From an uncultured Methylococcaceae bacterium (GTDB taxonomy: Bacteria; Pseudomonadota; Gammaproteobacteria; Methylococcales; Methylomonadaceae), in NCBI GenBank assembly GCA_903839795.1, contig CAIMDR010000290.1:1-20521 (forward strand): DNA of 20,521 bases, in the 5' to 3' direction. A model generated the notes under the pieces. It did no database searches. It was not told the origin of the DNA and saw only the letters and a list, made by a program, of their open reading frames with translations. Made by a program: the position numbers and the translations under genes. This document shows positions 1 through 10,373 of this stretch, one piece after another. How positions within the stretch are numbered: position 1 is the stretch's first letter; each line of letters opens with the position of its first letter.

Positions 1-51
1 GCCCCCTCGCTATGCTCTCCCCCTTTTTCAAAGGGGGAGGTGAATAATTAC
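1..51. repeat. Right end of an IS66-type MITE next to the ndvB stop codon
   Basis: This is one end of the same element that is complete at 13086-13188. It contains a hairpin (CCCCCTTT, three bases, AAAGGGGG) and ends in GTGAATAATTAC at position 51, the reverse complement of the GTAA-type terminal repeat. The ndvB stop codon begins at 54. The other end lies outside the window. On the ndvB transcript this hairpin would form just after the stop codon, but it has no U-tract, so termination there is only a possibility. Confidence 0.7.
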
Positions 52-53
52 GA

Positions 54-3000
54 TCAACCCAGTACCACCCGCACCTGATGCAGGCGTTCGTCATTCTGTA
101 AAGTAATAGCATTCCCGTTTAACCAAGATACACCATCCAACGTTATCAAACTGATTCCTCGCTCTACACCGTTCGGGTTTTCAATGGTGATTTCATAACG
201 GGTATTTTCGTACTGATAAATAATGCGGTAACTGCGCCATGTTTTGGGAATACACGGATCAATAACCATTTTATCAGCGCAAATCTGTAAGCCCAGTATC
301 CATTCCACTCCGGCACGGTAAAACCAGCCGGAAGCGCCGGTGTACCACGTCCAACCGCCGCGTCGTAAATGCGGCGGTTCGGCATAAATATCCGCCGCCA
401 ATACATACGGTTCAACCTTATAGGCATAAACACCGGTGCGGGTGCCCGTGCGATGAATTGGATTCAGCATACGTAACAGTTCCATTGCTTGATCGCCCTC
501 GCCCAGCAAGGCGAAGGCGATAACCGACCAGATCGCCGCATGCGTATATTGCCCTCCATTCTCACGTACGCCGGGCGGATAGCTTTTAATATAACCCGGA
601 TCGCGTTCGGTCTTGTTAAAAGGCGGGGTAAACAGCAACACCAAATCACCGTAGCGAACCAGATATTCCCGTACCGAATTCATCGCCTGCTGCGCCCGTT
701 CAGTATCTGCGGCACCGGAAATGACCGCCCAACTCTGGGCAATCGAATCAATACGACATTCGGCGTTGGCTGCAGAACCCAAAGCACTGCCGTCATCGAA
801 ATAGGCGCGGCGATACCATGCCCCGTCCCAGCCTTCCGCCTCCACCGCAACCTTTAATTGCTCGACCTGTTCGCGCCAACGCAAGGCTCGCGCGGTTTCT
901 CCCCGCAACGCCGCCAACGCTGCAAATTCGGGGAGTGTGGCAAGCAGAAACCACGCCAGCCAAATACTCTCGCCCCTGCCCTGATAACCCACCCGATTCA
1001 TACCGTCATTCCAATCGCCACTCCCCATCAGAGGCAGACCGTGCAAGCCCGTTTTCAGGCTCACATCCAACGCACGCGCACAGTGCTCAAAAAGCGTATT
1101 GTGTTGCAGTGCTTGAGTCGGCTCAAAATAAGCGTCATCCTGTTCCGGCGCAAGCGCATCGCCTTCCAGAAAAGGCAACAGCTCTTCAAGTACCGCCGTA
1201 TCGCCGCTCACTTTAATATAATGTAATACCGCATAAGGCAACCAGATACGGTCATCAGAAAAACGAGTTCGCACACCACGCCCGGAAGGCGGATGCCACC
1301 AATGCTGCACATCTCCCTCGGCAAACTGATGCGCCGCAGCGCGAAGGAGATGGGTGCGGGTCAAGTCAGGGCGGGCGACGGCCAACGCCATGCTGTCCTG
1401 TAATTGATCCCGAAAACCAAAAGCGCCTCCCACCTGATAAAAACCGGCGCGTGCCCACAACCGGCAACTTAACGTTTGATACAACAGCCACCGATTTAAC
1501 ATAAGGTCAAGCTCCCGATCCGGCGTTTGTACCTGAACTTTGGTAAGTACCTGCTCCCACGACTGCATCACTTTAGCAAACGTGGTGGCTACTTCAGTTG
1601 CCCGATAGCGCTTGACCAACTCGCGGGCATGTTCATGGTCATTACCCTGCCCCAACAGAAAGACAATCTCGATGCTTCCATCGGGCTCAAGCTCAATCAC
1701 CGTTGACAATGTCGCGCAAGGATCAAGCCCCGCACCGACACGATTTTTTAGTGGTTTGGAACTCAGCAAAGCGGCCGGCGCATCCAGACTGCCGTTACGG
1801 CCGATAAATTCAGCCCGATTACCTGTCCATCCGGTTTGTCTGCCAGCAAAATCAGCGAAAGCAACACGCTGACCAAATTCCACATCCCACGGATTATAAG
1901 CAAACAAAGCGCCCGTCTGTGTATCCAATTCGGTGATAATATGCGGTGCCGTCACCGTACGTGAGGCACCCAGTACCCACTCAATGTAGGCGGTGACCGT
2001 GATTCTGCGGGTTCGACCGGAGACATTTTTCAACGTCAATGATGAAATTTTAACCGGATCGTTCGGGCTGACAAATTGCAAAAGCTCACTATGAATACCA
2101 TGAGAAACGTGCTCAAAACGACTATAGCCCTGCCCATGATAAATCACATAACCGGCATTTTCTACCCGAATCGGCAGTGCGGTAGGCGTCCACAAGTCGT
2201 TAGTCTCATCATCGCGTAAATAAATCACTTCCCCGGAAGGATCACAAACCGGATCGTTCGACCAGGGTGTTAATTGATTTTCATGACTGTTACCACACCA
2301 GGTACAACCAGACCCTGACTCCGAAACCATAAAGCCAAATTCGGCATTGGCAATCACATTAATCCAAGGCGCGGGTGTCCATTGATTATTATCCAGCACA
2401 ATCACATACTCGCGTCCGTCCTTGCCAAACCCACCCAGTCCGTTAAAAAATTCAAGCTGGGGTAGTGCCAACCGTGACGAACACTCTTCCGGCTTGGGCA
2501 ACGATTTGGGCGCAACAAAAGCAGCCACCGGTCGTGGATGCCGCAACAGTTGCTCTGCCAACGTGCCTCGATTACTGACCAGCACAGCGCGTGCAACCGT
2601 TTGGAGCAATTGCCTGTCTTCTGTCGAAAGCTGATCGGCACGGATAAGAAAAACAGCCCCATGATCTTTATGATCCCGATGCACCGAAAGCGCCTGATTT
2701 TCACGCACCATGGCCTCCAATAAAGCCTGTAAATCATCAACGTACGACAACGCTTCTTCATTCAGGATAACCAAGTCAACAGCAAGACCTTTAATATGCC
2801 AATATTCATGGGCTCGCAGCAATTGTTCAATAAGAGTATGGTCTTCAGGTTCAGTTACCCGCAACAATAAGAGGGGGCGATCACCCGAAATGCCATATCG
2901 CCATAACCCGGTGACATTCTGGCTGCTCATCTGCATCAATTTGCTGGAAGGCCTCAGCCAGGGATCAGCATAAAGTAAACGGTTGGCCAAATCCTGAAAC

Positions 3001-6000
3001 AGTTGCGCCTCGTCCGGCTTGGTGCGCAGATGATGCAATTGCACATGCGCATGAGTCCACGCCAGAGAAGACACTCGGTCAAACGTAGCCGGATTGTGGT
3101 ACTTATCAGCCAAATCCTCCACCGCCTGCCGTGACGCAGCAACCAGTGTAGTCAAGGTAATATGTTCGGTTGCACCCGCTGCAATAGTAACCCGTGTGCG
3201 CAAACTAAAGATGGGATCAAGCACGGCACCAACGGTATTACTCAAAGGACGGCCATCCATCACTGCAATCGGTGCCCGCAGCGATTGTCCACGCCCGACA
3301 AAGCGAACCCGATCGGTTTCGTATTGAAGATCGTTATTAATGGGGTTACCCTCCAGAATGTGAGCGGCCCAAAGGATCGGGTCGGTTGCCAAACGCTGAC
3401 GCCGCTGAGCAATCAAACCACCGACATGAGGCAGATAGTCGGTATGAACAAACAGATTTGAAAAAGCGGGATGCGCTATATCACTCGAAAAAGAGGCCAA
3501 TACAATCTCAGCGTAGGAAGTGATTTCAATTTCTCGAGCACGCAGCCCATTATTAATTAAACTCAAACGGCGAATTTCTGCATCGTCTTCGGGCGAGACG
3601 ACAATCTCCAAAATGCTGCCCAGACTGCCATCCCTGCGCGTGATGCGGGCACGGTCTTCGGCAAAAATGACATCGTAATAATCCGGCGTTTTCACCGTGG
3701 GTTGATAACCGGCTGACCACACCTCACCGGTCGCCACATCACGCAGGTAAATATAACTGCCCCACGCATCCCGTGTCACATCTTCACGCCAACGTGTCAC
3801 TGCCAGATTTCGGCAACCACTGTAACCCGATCCTGCAGCGGTAATCATCACCGCATAACGACCATTGGACAACAAATGCGCTGAGGGCACGGAAGAGGTA
3901 GGCGATGGCAAACGCCGAACCGGAGGCTGCAAGGACTCCTTAACTTCAGAAAAGTCATGAAGAATAGGCAGGCTACTGATATCCGCCGCACTCGGGATGC
4001 GTTCTTGCAGTAACAATTGCACTGCCTGAATCAGCGGTGCACAATGAAAACGATGACGCATCACGCCGTCATGGATAACATTGTCAATGGCAACCAGACT
4101 CATGCCTTGATGGTGCGCCATAAGACAGCGCACAATCGCAACCCGTAAACCTTCCGCCAGTCGAATCGGGGTGTAATCGAGCGCCTCATAAAAGCCAAAA
4201 CGGCCTAATGCACCTTCCTTTTCCAGATGCCCAAAATTTTCCACGGCGGCATGTGGAAAATACATCGCCGCCAAAGCCGTGGCATAAGGCGCAATGACCA
4301 GCTCTTCTCCAAGACCTCGCTTCATGCCAAGACCCGGCACGCCAAAAGCAGAATATTGATACGTAAACAAAAGATCGCGTCCATTGAACGCTGACTCTGA
4401 AACTCCCCACGGCACCTGACGTTCCTTACCATATTCAATCTGTCGTTTAACGACCAGGCGACAAGTTTGATCGAGCAAACTGTACCGAGGCGTAAATATC
4501 ACCAGGGAAGGCATCAAGTATTCAAACATTGACCCCGACCACGACAGTAGCACCGTACCATGGGCGGCGCGGGTTAGCCTTCGACTCAAATGAAACCAGT
4601 GGGCACTGGGTACATCGTGCTTGGCAATAGCGACAAAACTGGCAAGACGTGACTCGGAGGCAAACAAGTCATAATAACTGGAATCAAGCGTGCCTTCCGT
4701 CACCCGGTATCCCAGCGAAAAAAGATGGCAGTTGGCATCATACAGAAAACTAAAATCCATTTTTTTAAACAACGTCTCCAGTTGTGTCAGTATGCTGTCC
4801 AGACGTTTCGTCAGCGTTTCAGCTTGCCCGCCTGCCTGTCGCAGCGTTTTTGCCAGTGCCTCCAAATCACCGACTGCCCAATAATTTTCAGGCGCTGCTC
4901 CCAGATCCGCCACGGCCAACGCATAGTTATTATTGAGATCAGTCAAACCGGTGTTCAGCGTTAATTGTTTTTCAAATACTCCTGGGTGGCTCACATTAAA
5001 ACGCTCTGCAAAATGTATCCAGGGAAGCAGATACTCCACATCACGCCCATGAGAATGTATGTCATCGCACAACAATATCGCCCACTCCAGTGCCTCATTG
5101 TCGCCCCTATCACCCCGTTCGGCGATATAAGCACGCGCCATATCCAGCAAGGTATCGGCACAAGGCATTAACCTGCTCCATAAATGGCTCCAACCGACCG
5201 GATCAACCGGCTGACTTTCCAAAAGCTCGCCCAAAATAACGCTTTTTTGTTGCAGCTCTTTTAGCGTCACAGTAAGCGTTCGTCGGTCATCCGTGATTTT
5301 GGCAAGCGCCTCCATCAACAAATGATAAGTATCGGCAAGCCCTGTCAAGGTGTTGGCGAGTGCGAGCGGTCGACTGCGCATTTCCCGGCAGGCTTGAGAT
5401 AATACCAGCAGATGCCCCGCCAGATTACCGCTGTCAACGGTAGAAACATAGCGAGGTTCCAGTGCCCGTAAATCGAGGGTGTCGTACCAGTTATAAAAAT
5501 GTCCGTGTAAACGGGGTAACGTCATGAGTGTCGTCAAGGTGGCTTCAAGCCGGTCAACGGTATCTATTAACCCGAGCCACCCAAAATCCCGTGCGCTAAC
5601 AACGGACAATAGATAAAGCCCAAAATTGGTGGGCGAACTGCGATGGGCGATAACAGGCTGCGGTTCTTCCTGAAAATTATCCGGCGGCAGATAATTTTCG
5701 CCAGCCGTTACAAAAGTCGTAAAAAAACGCCAGATACGCCTGCCAATTAAACGGAGTTGCAGACTGTCATGTGCCTGTAAAAACTCTGCCCGGTCAAGTT
5801 TGGGCGGCTGGCTCAATGATCTGGCGAGCACGGGTGCAAGCCACCACAAAAGCAAAAAAGGTGCTGCAAACTCAATACCCACCGGATTAAAAATCAGTAC
5901 CACAACTCCGGCCACCATAACGATTGTCGATGAACCTCCCAGTGACAAAAAAAGATTTTGTAACGAGTGACCGGCCACCGCTTTAGCCTGAAGGGCGGTG

Positions 6001-8771
6001 ACCCAGTTAAGTAAGTGGCGACGGGTAATAAACAACCTGACCAACGTGCGAACAATGGCATCTATCATCAACCAGGCGTGTTGGGCAAGTAACGTCAAGG
6101 TCACCAAGCTATTGCCAAGGGCCCAAAGTACATTTTGTCCCATTACACGCAAACGGGTGGTTATCGAAATGCCACGACGGGTAAAAGAGCAACCACTAAT
6201 AAATGCCAATAACGCGGGAAATGCCAAGGCCGTCAAGACAAACCCCATCAAAATCCACTGCGGTGCATGGGGGGTAGCCCAAGTGACGACCAGTGCAAAT
6301 AAACTGCCGGGTGCCGAAAGGGAGCGGCGTAAATTATCAAGCATTTTCCAGCGCCCAATCATAGGCATCCCTTTGCCGCGAAATCCAAAAATCCACGGTA
6401 ATAACTGCCAATCACCTCGCGCCCAGCGGTGCTCACGCGATGCAGCGACTTCGGTATGCGAGGGAAATTCTTCAAAAAACTCAATATCATTCACCAATGC
6501 ACAGCGAGCAAATACGCTCTCGAACAAGTCATGACTCAGCAAGGTATTATCCGGTACACGCCCGGCCAACGCGGCTTCAAAAGCATCGACATGATATAAG
6601 CCCTTGCCGCTATAAGTTCCGAGAGCAAACAGGTCTTGATAAAGTTCTGACACCGAACTGGCATAAGAGTCGGTGCCGCAAGAACCCGCATAAATCTGGT
6701 GAAACATCGAGTGTTCCTGACGCTGTGGCAAGGTCGGCGTCACGCGAGGCTGAAGAATGCCATAGCCGTCTACGACACAGCGAGTCTTTGGATCAAATAC
6801 CGGCTGATTAAGAGGATGCGCGGCGACACCTACCAATTGAGAAACCACGCCCATCGGCAATTTGGTGTCGGCATCCAAGGTAATCACATAACAAACGCCG
6901 GGAGGGGCGGTGGCAGGCTTGCCATCAATCGGCAAAAAAGAAGTATCCGTAGCACCCCGCAACAAACGATTAAACTCGTGCAGTTTGCCGCGTTTGCGTT
7001 CCCACCCCATCCACTTGCCTTCTCTGGAATTCCACAAGCGTTTACGATGAAACACAAAGAATCGTTGCTCGCCATACTTGGCGTTAAGCGCATCCACACA
7101 GCTAACAGCAATACTCAGCAAATGCGCATCAGTCGGTAGAGTTTCCTGCTCAGCATCCACCCAATCCGACAACAAGGCAAAACGCACTTGTCCACCGGAA
7201 TTGGACAGATAACGAATCTCCATCTGCTTGATCTGCTCCGTGACCTCGTTTTCGCTAAAAAACATCGTTGGCACCACCACAAAAGTGCTCAATCTCTGCG
7301 GTACACTGTCCTTAAAATCCAATCTTGGCAAGTGATTAAGATCAAAACGCGGCAAATAACGCGGTGGCAGTGCTGCAATAATAAGACGATTGACCAAACC
7401 AACGGCGATATCGGAAGCGGGAAATACCAAGAACAGTGCCAACAAAAATAACTGCTGTCCGTTTAGCCCCGCCGCAAAGCTTGCACTTAATGGCAGTAAC
7501 AACAATAACAACGTCAAAATGACAAGACTGCACATATAAGCCGGTTCGGCACGGACAATATACCCCCGCAACAACCGTTGTTTTAATAATGGCTGATAAT
7601 TAATTTCCCGCTCAAATGAATACCGACCCGCACCAATCAAGTAATAACCCGGCTCTTGCTTTTTTACGTCAAGGGGAGTGTCCTCACTAATACGTTTGGC
7701 CTTGTCTATCAATAAGTGTGCAATCTCCACTTCTGAATACGGCGAACGCTTGGCAAGATCTTCAATCGCATGGCGGTAGCGATCTCGGGTTAAAAAATCC
7801 ATCGCACCATAACCTTCATGAGTCCGTAAACACGCATCCATCAAGCTAACGTCCTCAACAAACTGAGGCCATTCAAAGGCAGAAATAGCACGCATACTGA
7901 TGATGATATTACGGACGGTCAGGTTATTGGCGATCTGTTCAGCGTGTTCCCGATGTACAATTTCATCCAGATTAACGCCTTGTTCTTTCAGCCAGACATT
8001 CAGGAAATCAAGGGAAATCGCAGCCCCCGGATGCGGATCATGCAAACGCTGCAAGATCTGCACGGCATAAGCCTGACGCAAGGGTTCTGAAGGCAATAGC
8101 CCTTCAGGAAGAGGTGATTCCGGCTTATCAAGTTGCGCGGCAACTTGCTCAACCCGATCAAGAAACTCATCCGCCAACTGGCGACCCGATTGGGAACGCA
8201 TAATACTGATGGCTATGCGGCGAAGATTCTCGACCAGCAATACCCGCAAAGTACTTGGTATTGCCCAAAGCTCCGCAATGGTAAGAGGTTTAACGTGTTG
8301 GTACGCTTTTATAAATACCGTCAATAATTCCGGATCGAAGCGGCTGTCGGTATGCGCCACCAATGCCCAGGCAATTCCGTAGACTCGGGGGTAACCGGCA
8401 AGAACACCCTCACCCAACATGGGCAATGCCCGATAATAACTTTCAGGCAAATCGACATGAATATCGCTGACCTGCTCTTCAAGCACATGAAAATTATCAA
8501 GCAACCATTCCGCAGCCGGGGTAATGGCATGTTGCTCATGCACTGCCTTGGCAACAGCTTTATAAGCATCCAGCAACACCCGACAATTCTCGCGCACCCT
8601 CGGGATTAGTTTGTGCCCTTCCTTATGGCTACTGACTTTTTGTGCCTGTGCCAAACTGACCGCATGCTGCTTTAGTCGCTCAGTGCTAAACAACTCAAAA
8701 CGAATGGGTGCTTCCTCACCACTTGGATGCGCTACCCTAACAAATCGCCTTTTTTCTCCCCGCTTCCCCAT
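54..8771 (-). CDS. ndvB: Cyclic beta-1,2-glucan synthase (GT84 + GH94)
   Basis: Giant inner-membrane enzyme that builds cyclic beta-1,2-glucans from UDP-glucose. By family knowledge, the GT84 domain initiates and elongates a protein-bound chain, and the GH94 phosphorylase domain trims chain length before cyclisation. At 2905 residues it matches the roughly 2800-2900 of Brucella Cgs and rhizobial NdvB. Visible in order: an N-terminal cytoplasmic region; hydrophobic segments near residues 413-470; the GT84 core with DAD at 633-635 and RxxRW at 779-783; further membrane segments near 824-865, 879-910 and 942-985; a glycoamylase-like domain with NWYD at 1094-1097 and WGVSES from 1455; two supersandwich repeats starting near 1636 and 2110; and a GH94 catalytic motif GDWNDG at 2585-2590, which supplies the acid Asp. 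The ATG is preceded by GGGAGG eight bases upstream. No glucan exporter gene (ndvA/chvA) is present here. The reading frame is intact over 8.7 kb, so the gene is probably functional. Confidence 0.93.
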   Translation of the reverse strand: MGKRGEKRRFVRVAHPSGEEAPIRFELFSTERLKQHAVSLAQAQKVSSHKEGHKLIPRVRENCRVLLDAYKAVAKAVHEQHAITPAAEWLLDNFHVLEEQVSDIHVDLPESYYRALPMLGEGVLAGYPRVYGIAWALVAHTDSRFDPELLTVFIKAYQHVKPLTIAELWAIPSTLRVLLVENLRRIAISIMRSQSGRQLADEFLDRVEQVAAQLDKPESPLPEGLLPSEPLRQAYAVQILQRLHDPHPGAAISLDFLNVWLKEQGVNLDEIVHREHAEQIANNLTVRNIIISMRAISAFEWPQFVEDVSLMDACLRTHEGYGAMDFLTRDRYRHAIEDLAKRSPYSEVEIAHLLIDKAKRISEDTPLDVKKQEPGYYLIGAGRYSFEREINYQPLLKQRLLRGYIVRAEPAYMCSLVILTLLLLLLPLSASFAAGLNGQQLFLLALFLVFPASDIAVGLVNRLIIAALPPRYLPRFDLNHLPRLDFKDSVPQRLSTFVVVPTMFFSENEVTEQIKQMEIRYLSNSGGQVRFALLSDWVDAEQETLPTDAHLLSIAVSCVDALNAKYGEQRFFVFHRKRLWNSREGKWMGWERKRGKLHEFNRLLRGATDTSFLPIDGKPATAPPGVCYVITLDADTKLPMGVVSQLVGVAAHPLNQPVFDPKTRCVVDGYGILQPRVTPTLPQRQEHSMFHQIYAGSCGTDSYASSVSELYQDLFALGTYSGKGLYHVDAFEAALAGRVPDNTLLSHDLFESVFARCALVNDIEFFEEFPSHTEVAASREHRWARGDWQLLPWIFGFRGKGMPMIGRWKMLDNLRRSLSAPGSLFALVVTWATPHAPQWILMGFVLTALAFPALLAFISGCSFTRRGISITTRLRVMGQNVLWALGNSLVTLTLLAQHAWLMIDAIVRTLVRLFITRRHLLNWVTALQAKAVAGHSLQNLFLSLGGSSTIVMVAGVVVLIFNPVGIEFAAPFLLLWWLAPVLARSLSQPPKLDRAEFLQAHDSLQLRLIGRRIWRFFTTFVTAGENYLPPDNFQEEPQPVIAHRSSPTNFGLYLLSVVSARDFGWLGLIDTVDRLEATLTTLMTLPRLHGHFYNWYDTLDLRALEPRYVSTVDSGNLAGHLLVLSQACREMRSRPLALANTLTGLADTYHLLMEALAKITDDRRTLTVTLKELQQKSVILGELLESQPVDPVGWSHLWSRLMPCADTLLDMARAYIAERGDRGDNEALEWAILLCDDIHSHGRDVEYLLPWIHFAERFNVSHPGVFEKQLTLNTGLTDLNNNYALAVADLGAAPENYWAVGDLEALAKTLRQAGGQAETLTKRLDSILTQLETLFKKMDFSFLYDANCHLFSLGYRVTEGTLDSSYYDLFASESRLASFVAIAKHDVPSAHWFHLSRRLTRAAHGTVLLSWSGSMFEYLMPSLVIFTPRYSLLDQTCRLVVKRQIEYGKERQVPWGVSESAFNGRDLLFTYQYSAFGVPGLGMKRGLGEELVIAPYATALAAMYFPHAAVENFGHLEKEGALGRFGFYEALDYTPIRLAEGLRVAIVRCLMAHHQGMSLVAIDNVIHDGVMRHRFHCAPLIQAVQLLLQERIPSAADISSLPILHDFSEVKESLQPPVRRLPSPTSSVPSAHLLSNGRYAVMITAAGSGYSGCRNLAVTRWREDVTRDAWGSYIYLRDVATGEVWSAGYQPTVKTPDYYDVIFAEDRARITRRDGSLGSILEIVVSPEDDAEIRRLSLINNGLRAREIEITSYAEIVLASFSSDIAHPAFSNLFVHTDYLPHVGGLIAQRRQRLATDPILWAAHILEGNPINNDLQYETDRVRFVGRGQSLRAPIAVMDGRPLSNTVGAVLDPIFSLRTRVTIAAGATEHITLTTLVAASRQAVEDLADKYHNPATFDRVSSLAWTHAHVQLHHLRTKPDEAQLFQDLANRLLYADPWLRPSSKLMQMSSQNVTGLWRYGISGDRPLLLLRVTEPEDHTLIEQLLRAHEYWHIKGLAVDLVILNEEALSYVDDLQALLEAMVRENQALSVHRDHKDHGAVFLIRADQLSTEDRQLLQTVARAVLVSNRGTLAEQLLRHPRPVAAFVAPKSLPKPEECSSRLALPQLEFFNGLGGFGKDGREYVIVLDNNQWTPAPWINVIANAEFGFMVSESGSGCTWCGNSHENQLTPWSNDPVCDPSGEVIYLRDDETNDLWTPTALPIRVENAGYVIYHGQGYSRFEHVSHGIHSELLQFVSPNDPVKISSLTLKNVSGRTRRITVTAYIEWVLGASRTVTAPHIITELDTQTGALFAYNPWDVEFGQRVAFADFAGRQTGWTGNRAEFIGRNGSLDAPAALLSSKPLKNRVGAGLDPCATLSTVIELEPDGSIEIVFLLGQGNDHEHARELVKRYRATEVATTFAKVMQSWEQVLTKVQVQTPDRELDLMLNRWLLYQTLSCRLWARAGFYQVGGAFGFRDQLQDSMALAVARPDLTRTHLLRAAAHQFAEGDVQHWWHPPSGRGVRTRFSDDRIWLPYAVLHYIKVSGDTAVLEELLPFLEGDALAPEQDDAYFEPTQALQHNTLFEHCARALDVSLKTGLHGLPLMGSGDWNDGMNRVGYQGRGESIWLAWFLLATLPEFAALAALRGETARALRWREQVEQLKVAVEAEGWDGAWYRRAYFDDGSALGSAANAECRIDSIAQSWAVISGAADTERAQQAMNSVREYLVRYGDLVLLFTPPFNKTERDPGYIKSYPPGVRENGGQYTHAAIWSVIAFALLGEGDQAMELLRMLNPIHRTGTRTGVYAYKVEPYVLAADIYAEPPHLRRGGWTWYTGASGWFYRAGVEWILGLQICADKMVIDPCIPKTWRSYRIIYQYENTRYEITIENPNGVERGISLITLDGVSWLNGNAITLQNDERLHQVRVVLG

Positions 8772-9053
8772 GGCTTAATCCTCCCAGCTCCGATAAAAAT
8801 AAAGTAAATCGCTACTTTTGATTTTTTCATCACCCAGCCATCCCAATCAACACCAACGGCAAAAACCCTTATTGCCAAAGCGCGTCTTAAATAATGCCCA
8901 TAAAATCAGGAAATAATGATGATTACAGCAACAGTAGTCAATGCCATGACTGTATTAGCGCCAAGATAAACCGGTCGCATAGAACATACAGCCACGAAAT
9001 GTTTTAGCCTCTAAATACTAACAAATATTATCAGCTTTATTGCCCACAATTAT

Positions 9054-9088
9054 CAGGACTTCATCACACTATTCAACAAGAAGTCCTG
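9054..9088. repeat. Perfect 9-bp inverted repeat, 17-base spacer
   Basis: CAGGACTTC at 9054-9062 is exactly complementary to GAAGTCCTG at 9080-9088. There is no T-tract on either side, so it is not a standard terminator. It could be a regulator-binding site for ndvB or the decayed end of an element. Confidence 0.5.
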
Positions 9089-9123
9089 GCCTATAGATTT
9101 TCAGGTAAATAATTTCGATGCTA

Positions 9124-9156
9124 ACAGCTACCATCCCCTGAAGGGATGATAGCTGT
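9124..9156 (-). terminator. Strong hairpin downstream of the lipoprotein operon
   Basis: Arms of 14 bases (9124-9137 and 9143-9156) enclose a five-base loop. The plus-strand version has one C-A mismatch, but the minus-strand RNA pairs fully because that position becomes G-U. This suggests the structure matters in minus-strand RNA, i.e. the transcript leaving the lipoprotein genes. No U-tract follows, so it may stabilise the 3' end or be a REP-like repeat rather than an intrinsic terminator. Confidence 0.4.
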
Positions 9157-9322
9157 ATGGACTTACCGCGACGTAAATTGGAAATGTAACTTCTGAAAAT
9201 CTTTAATTTTTGAAAAAATAACGGCAAAAAGCCTATTAACCACTACGATACCGAACATAAAGCCTATTGAGTGACTCAAAGAACTCTTATTTTAAAGAGA
9301 CCTTACGAGGTAGTCTATAGTA

Positions 9323-10366
9323 TCAACAGAGATTTTTCTTGGCCGCAACACACTCATAACGCTGAATTGATTTTTTATAGACTTTTGTTATGCAGGAAAT
9401 ATCAATGCCACAGGCATATTTTGACGTTATGGATTCCTGCCAAATCACTTTTGTCATGACAGAATCAATGACTTTTGCATTTTTATAAAGCGCCATATTT
9501 TTCAAATCCAAAACAGCCAACGCTGAGTTGGCACAAATTGTAATGTCCGTTGGTTTACTCGCCTTATCACAATTAAAACCGGGAGAAATTTTCTGTATAG
9601 CCACTTCAGGTGTCAGCGATGACTGAACATTTTGTTGGGCTACGGGTGTTTGAGAAATGATCTTTGCACTCGGTTCAACCTTAAGCACGTCTTTATTTGT
9701 ATTATCTACATCCTGTTTTTCTTGAAGGACAGGACTGACTTCTGCTTTAGGTTTTACTGGCTCAACTTCACTAATCAGCGGCTCGTTATGCTGACTGGCA
9801 TCCACTTCTTGATGGTCTACCGTGGGTTTTAACAAGGCAGCCGTGATCATTTCATCCAGTAAATGCACCCATGCCGTACTTTTAAACTCAATAGAGCCTT
9901 CTTTAGTGTCTCCCAGCGATTTTACGGAATAGTCCACTGTTTGTGTGAACGCGTTTCGACTATTATCAATCGCTAATTGCGCTGCGTATTGCGCAATTTT
10001 TATTTGATGTTGACTAGCTCGCGTCCTATCAACATCCGCCAGCATAGGCGGTGGAACGGTAATTTTTAATTGTCCGGTGCAACTGCTTACATTACTTTTT
10101 GGGTCTTGCTTAACGGTTTTAATATTTTCCAGGACGATATGAATTTCAGCTAATGACGCTCTAATTTTGGTAGCGCCAAAGATAAGCGCCCCATCATAGT
10201 GATCATCTCTTTTTTGAGTGATTGATTTGACCGCTTGCTCGGTAAGCTGCTTTTGCATCATATCTTGGGTTTCTGATGAAGAACAACTATCCATGGACAG
10301 GTTACAGCCCGACAGCATTAAACTCATAAAAGATAGCCCTGTAAGGCATTTAATAGGCATCATCAT
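9323..10366 (-). CDS. Lipoprotein with C-terminal LprI-like (DUF1311) domain
   Basis: A 347-residue envelope protein. A hydrophobic N-terminus ends in the lipobox LSGC with the acylated Cys at residue 21. Asn at +2 is compatible with outer-membrane sorting. Residues 22-260 match no family I recognise; they are Ser/Thr/Lys-rich with a proline/valine-rich linker near 195-250. From about 261 to the end, the pattern FNCDKASKPTD...TICAN...L..LD, then YACG.D..CI...Y, is that of the cysteine-paired LprI/DUF1311 family. Members of that family include a mycobacterial lysozyme inhibitor, though most have no assigned role. The start is ambiguous: three ATG codons run in a row (10358-10366) and the ribosome-binding site is weak. 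It lies 7 bases after the small lipoprotein gene and is probably co-transcribed with it. Confidence 0.8.
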   Translation of the reverse strand: MMMPIKCLTGLSFMSLMLSGCNLSMDSCSSSETQDMMQKQLTEQAVKSITQKRDDHYDGALIFGATKIRASLAEIHIVLENIKTVKQDPKSNVSSCTGQLKITVPPPMLADVDRTRASQHQIKIAQYAAQLAIDNSRNAFTQTVDYSVKSLGDTKEGSIEFKSTAWVHLLDEMITAALLKPTVDHQEVDASQHNEPLISEVEPVKPKAEVSPVLQEKQDVDNTNKDVLKVEPSAKIISQTPVAQQNVQSSLTPEVAIQKISPGFNCDKASKPTDITICANSALAVLDLKNMALYKNAKVIDSVMTKVIWQESITSKYACGIDISCITKVYKKSIQRYECVAAKKNLC

Positions 10367-10373
10367 TATTTTT

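Larger units (their letters stand above)
8772..9322. other. Non-coding stretch between lipoprotein gene and ndvB
   Basis: About 550 bases without a credible gene on either strand. The first 100 bases are the ndvB leader; I could not assign a convincing -35/-10 pair there. The rest contains two separate inverted repeats (9054-9088 and 9124-9156) and a 10-base direct repeat AAAGCCTATT at 9228-9237 and 9259-9268. Confidence 0.6.

Noticed and set aside
164..8609. Many open frames on both strands within the 54-8771 gene
   Set aside because: They are out-of-frame or antisense to an intact, strongly recognised 2905-residue protein and show no domain of their own.
8732..8830. 32-residue minus-strand frame (MKKSKVAIYFIFIG...) overlapping the ndvB start out of frame, a possible leader peptide
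   Set aside because: Weak ribosome-binding site and no regulatory pattern; the overlap with the ndvB start is easily explained by chance.
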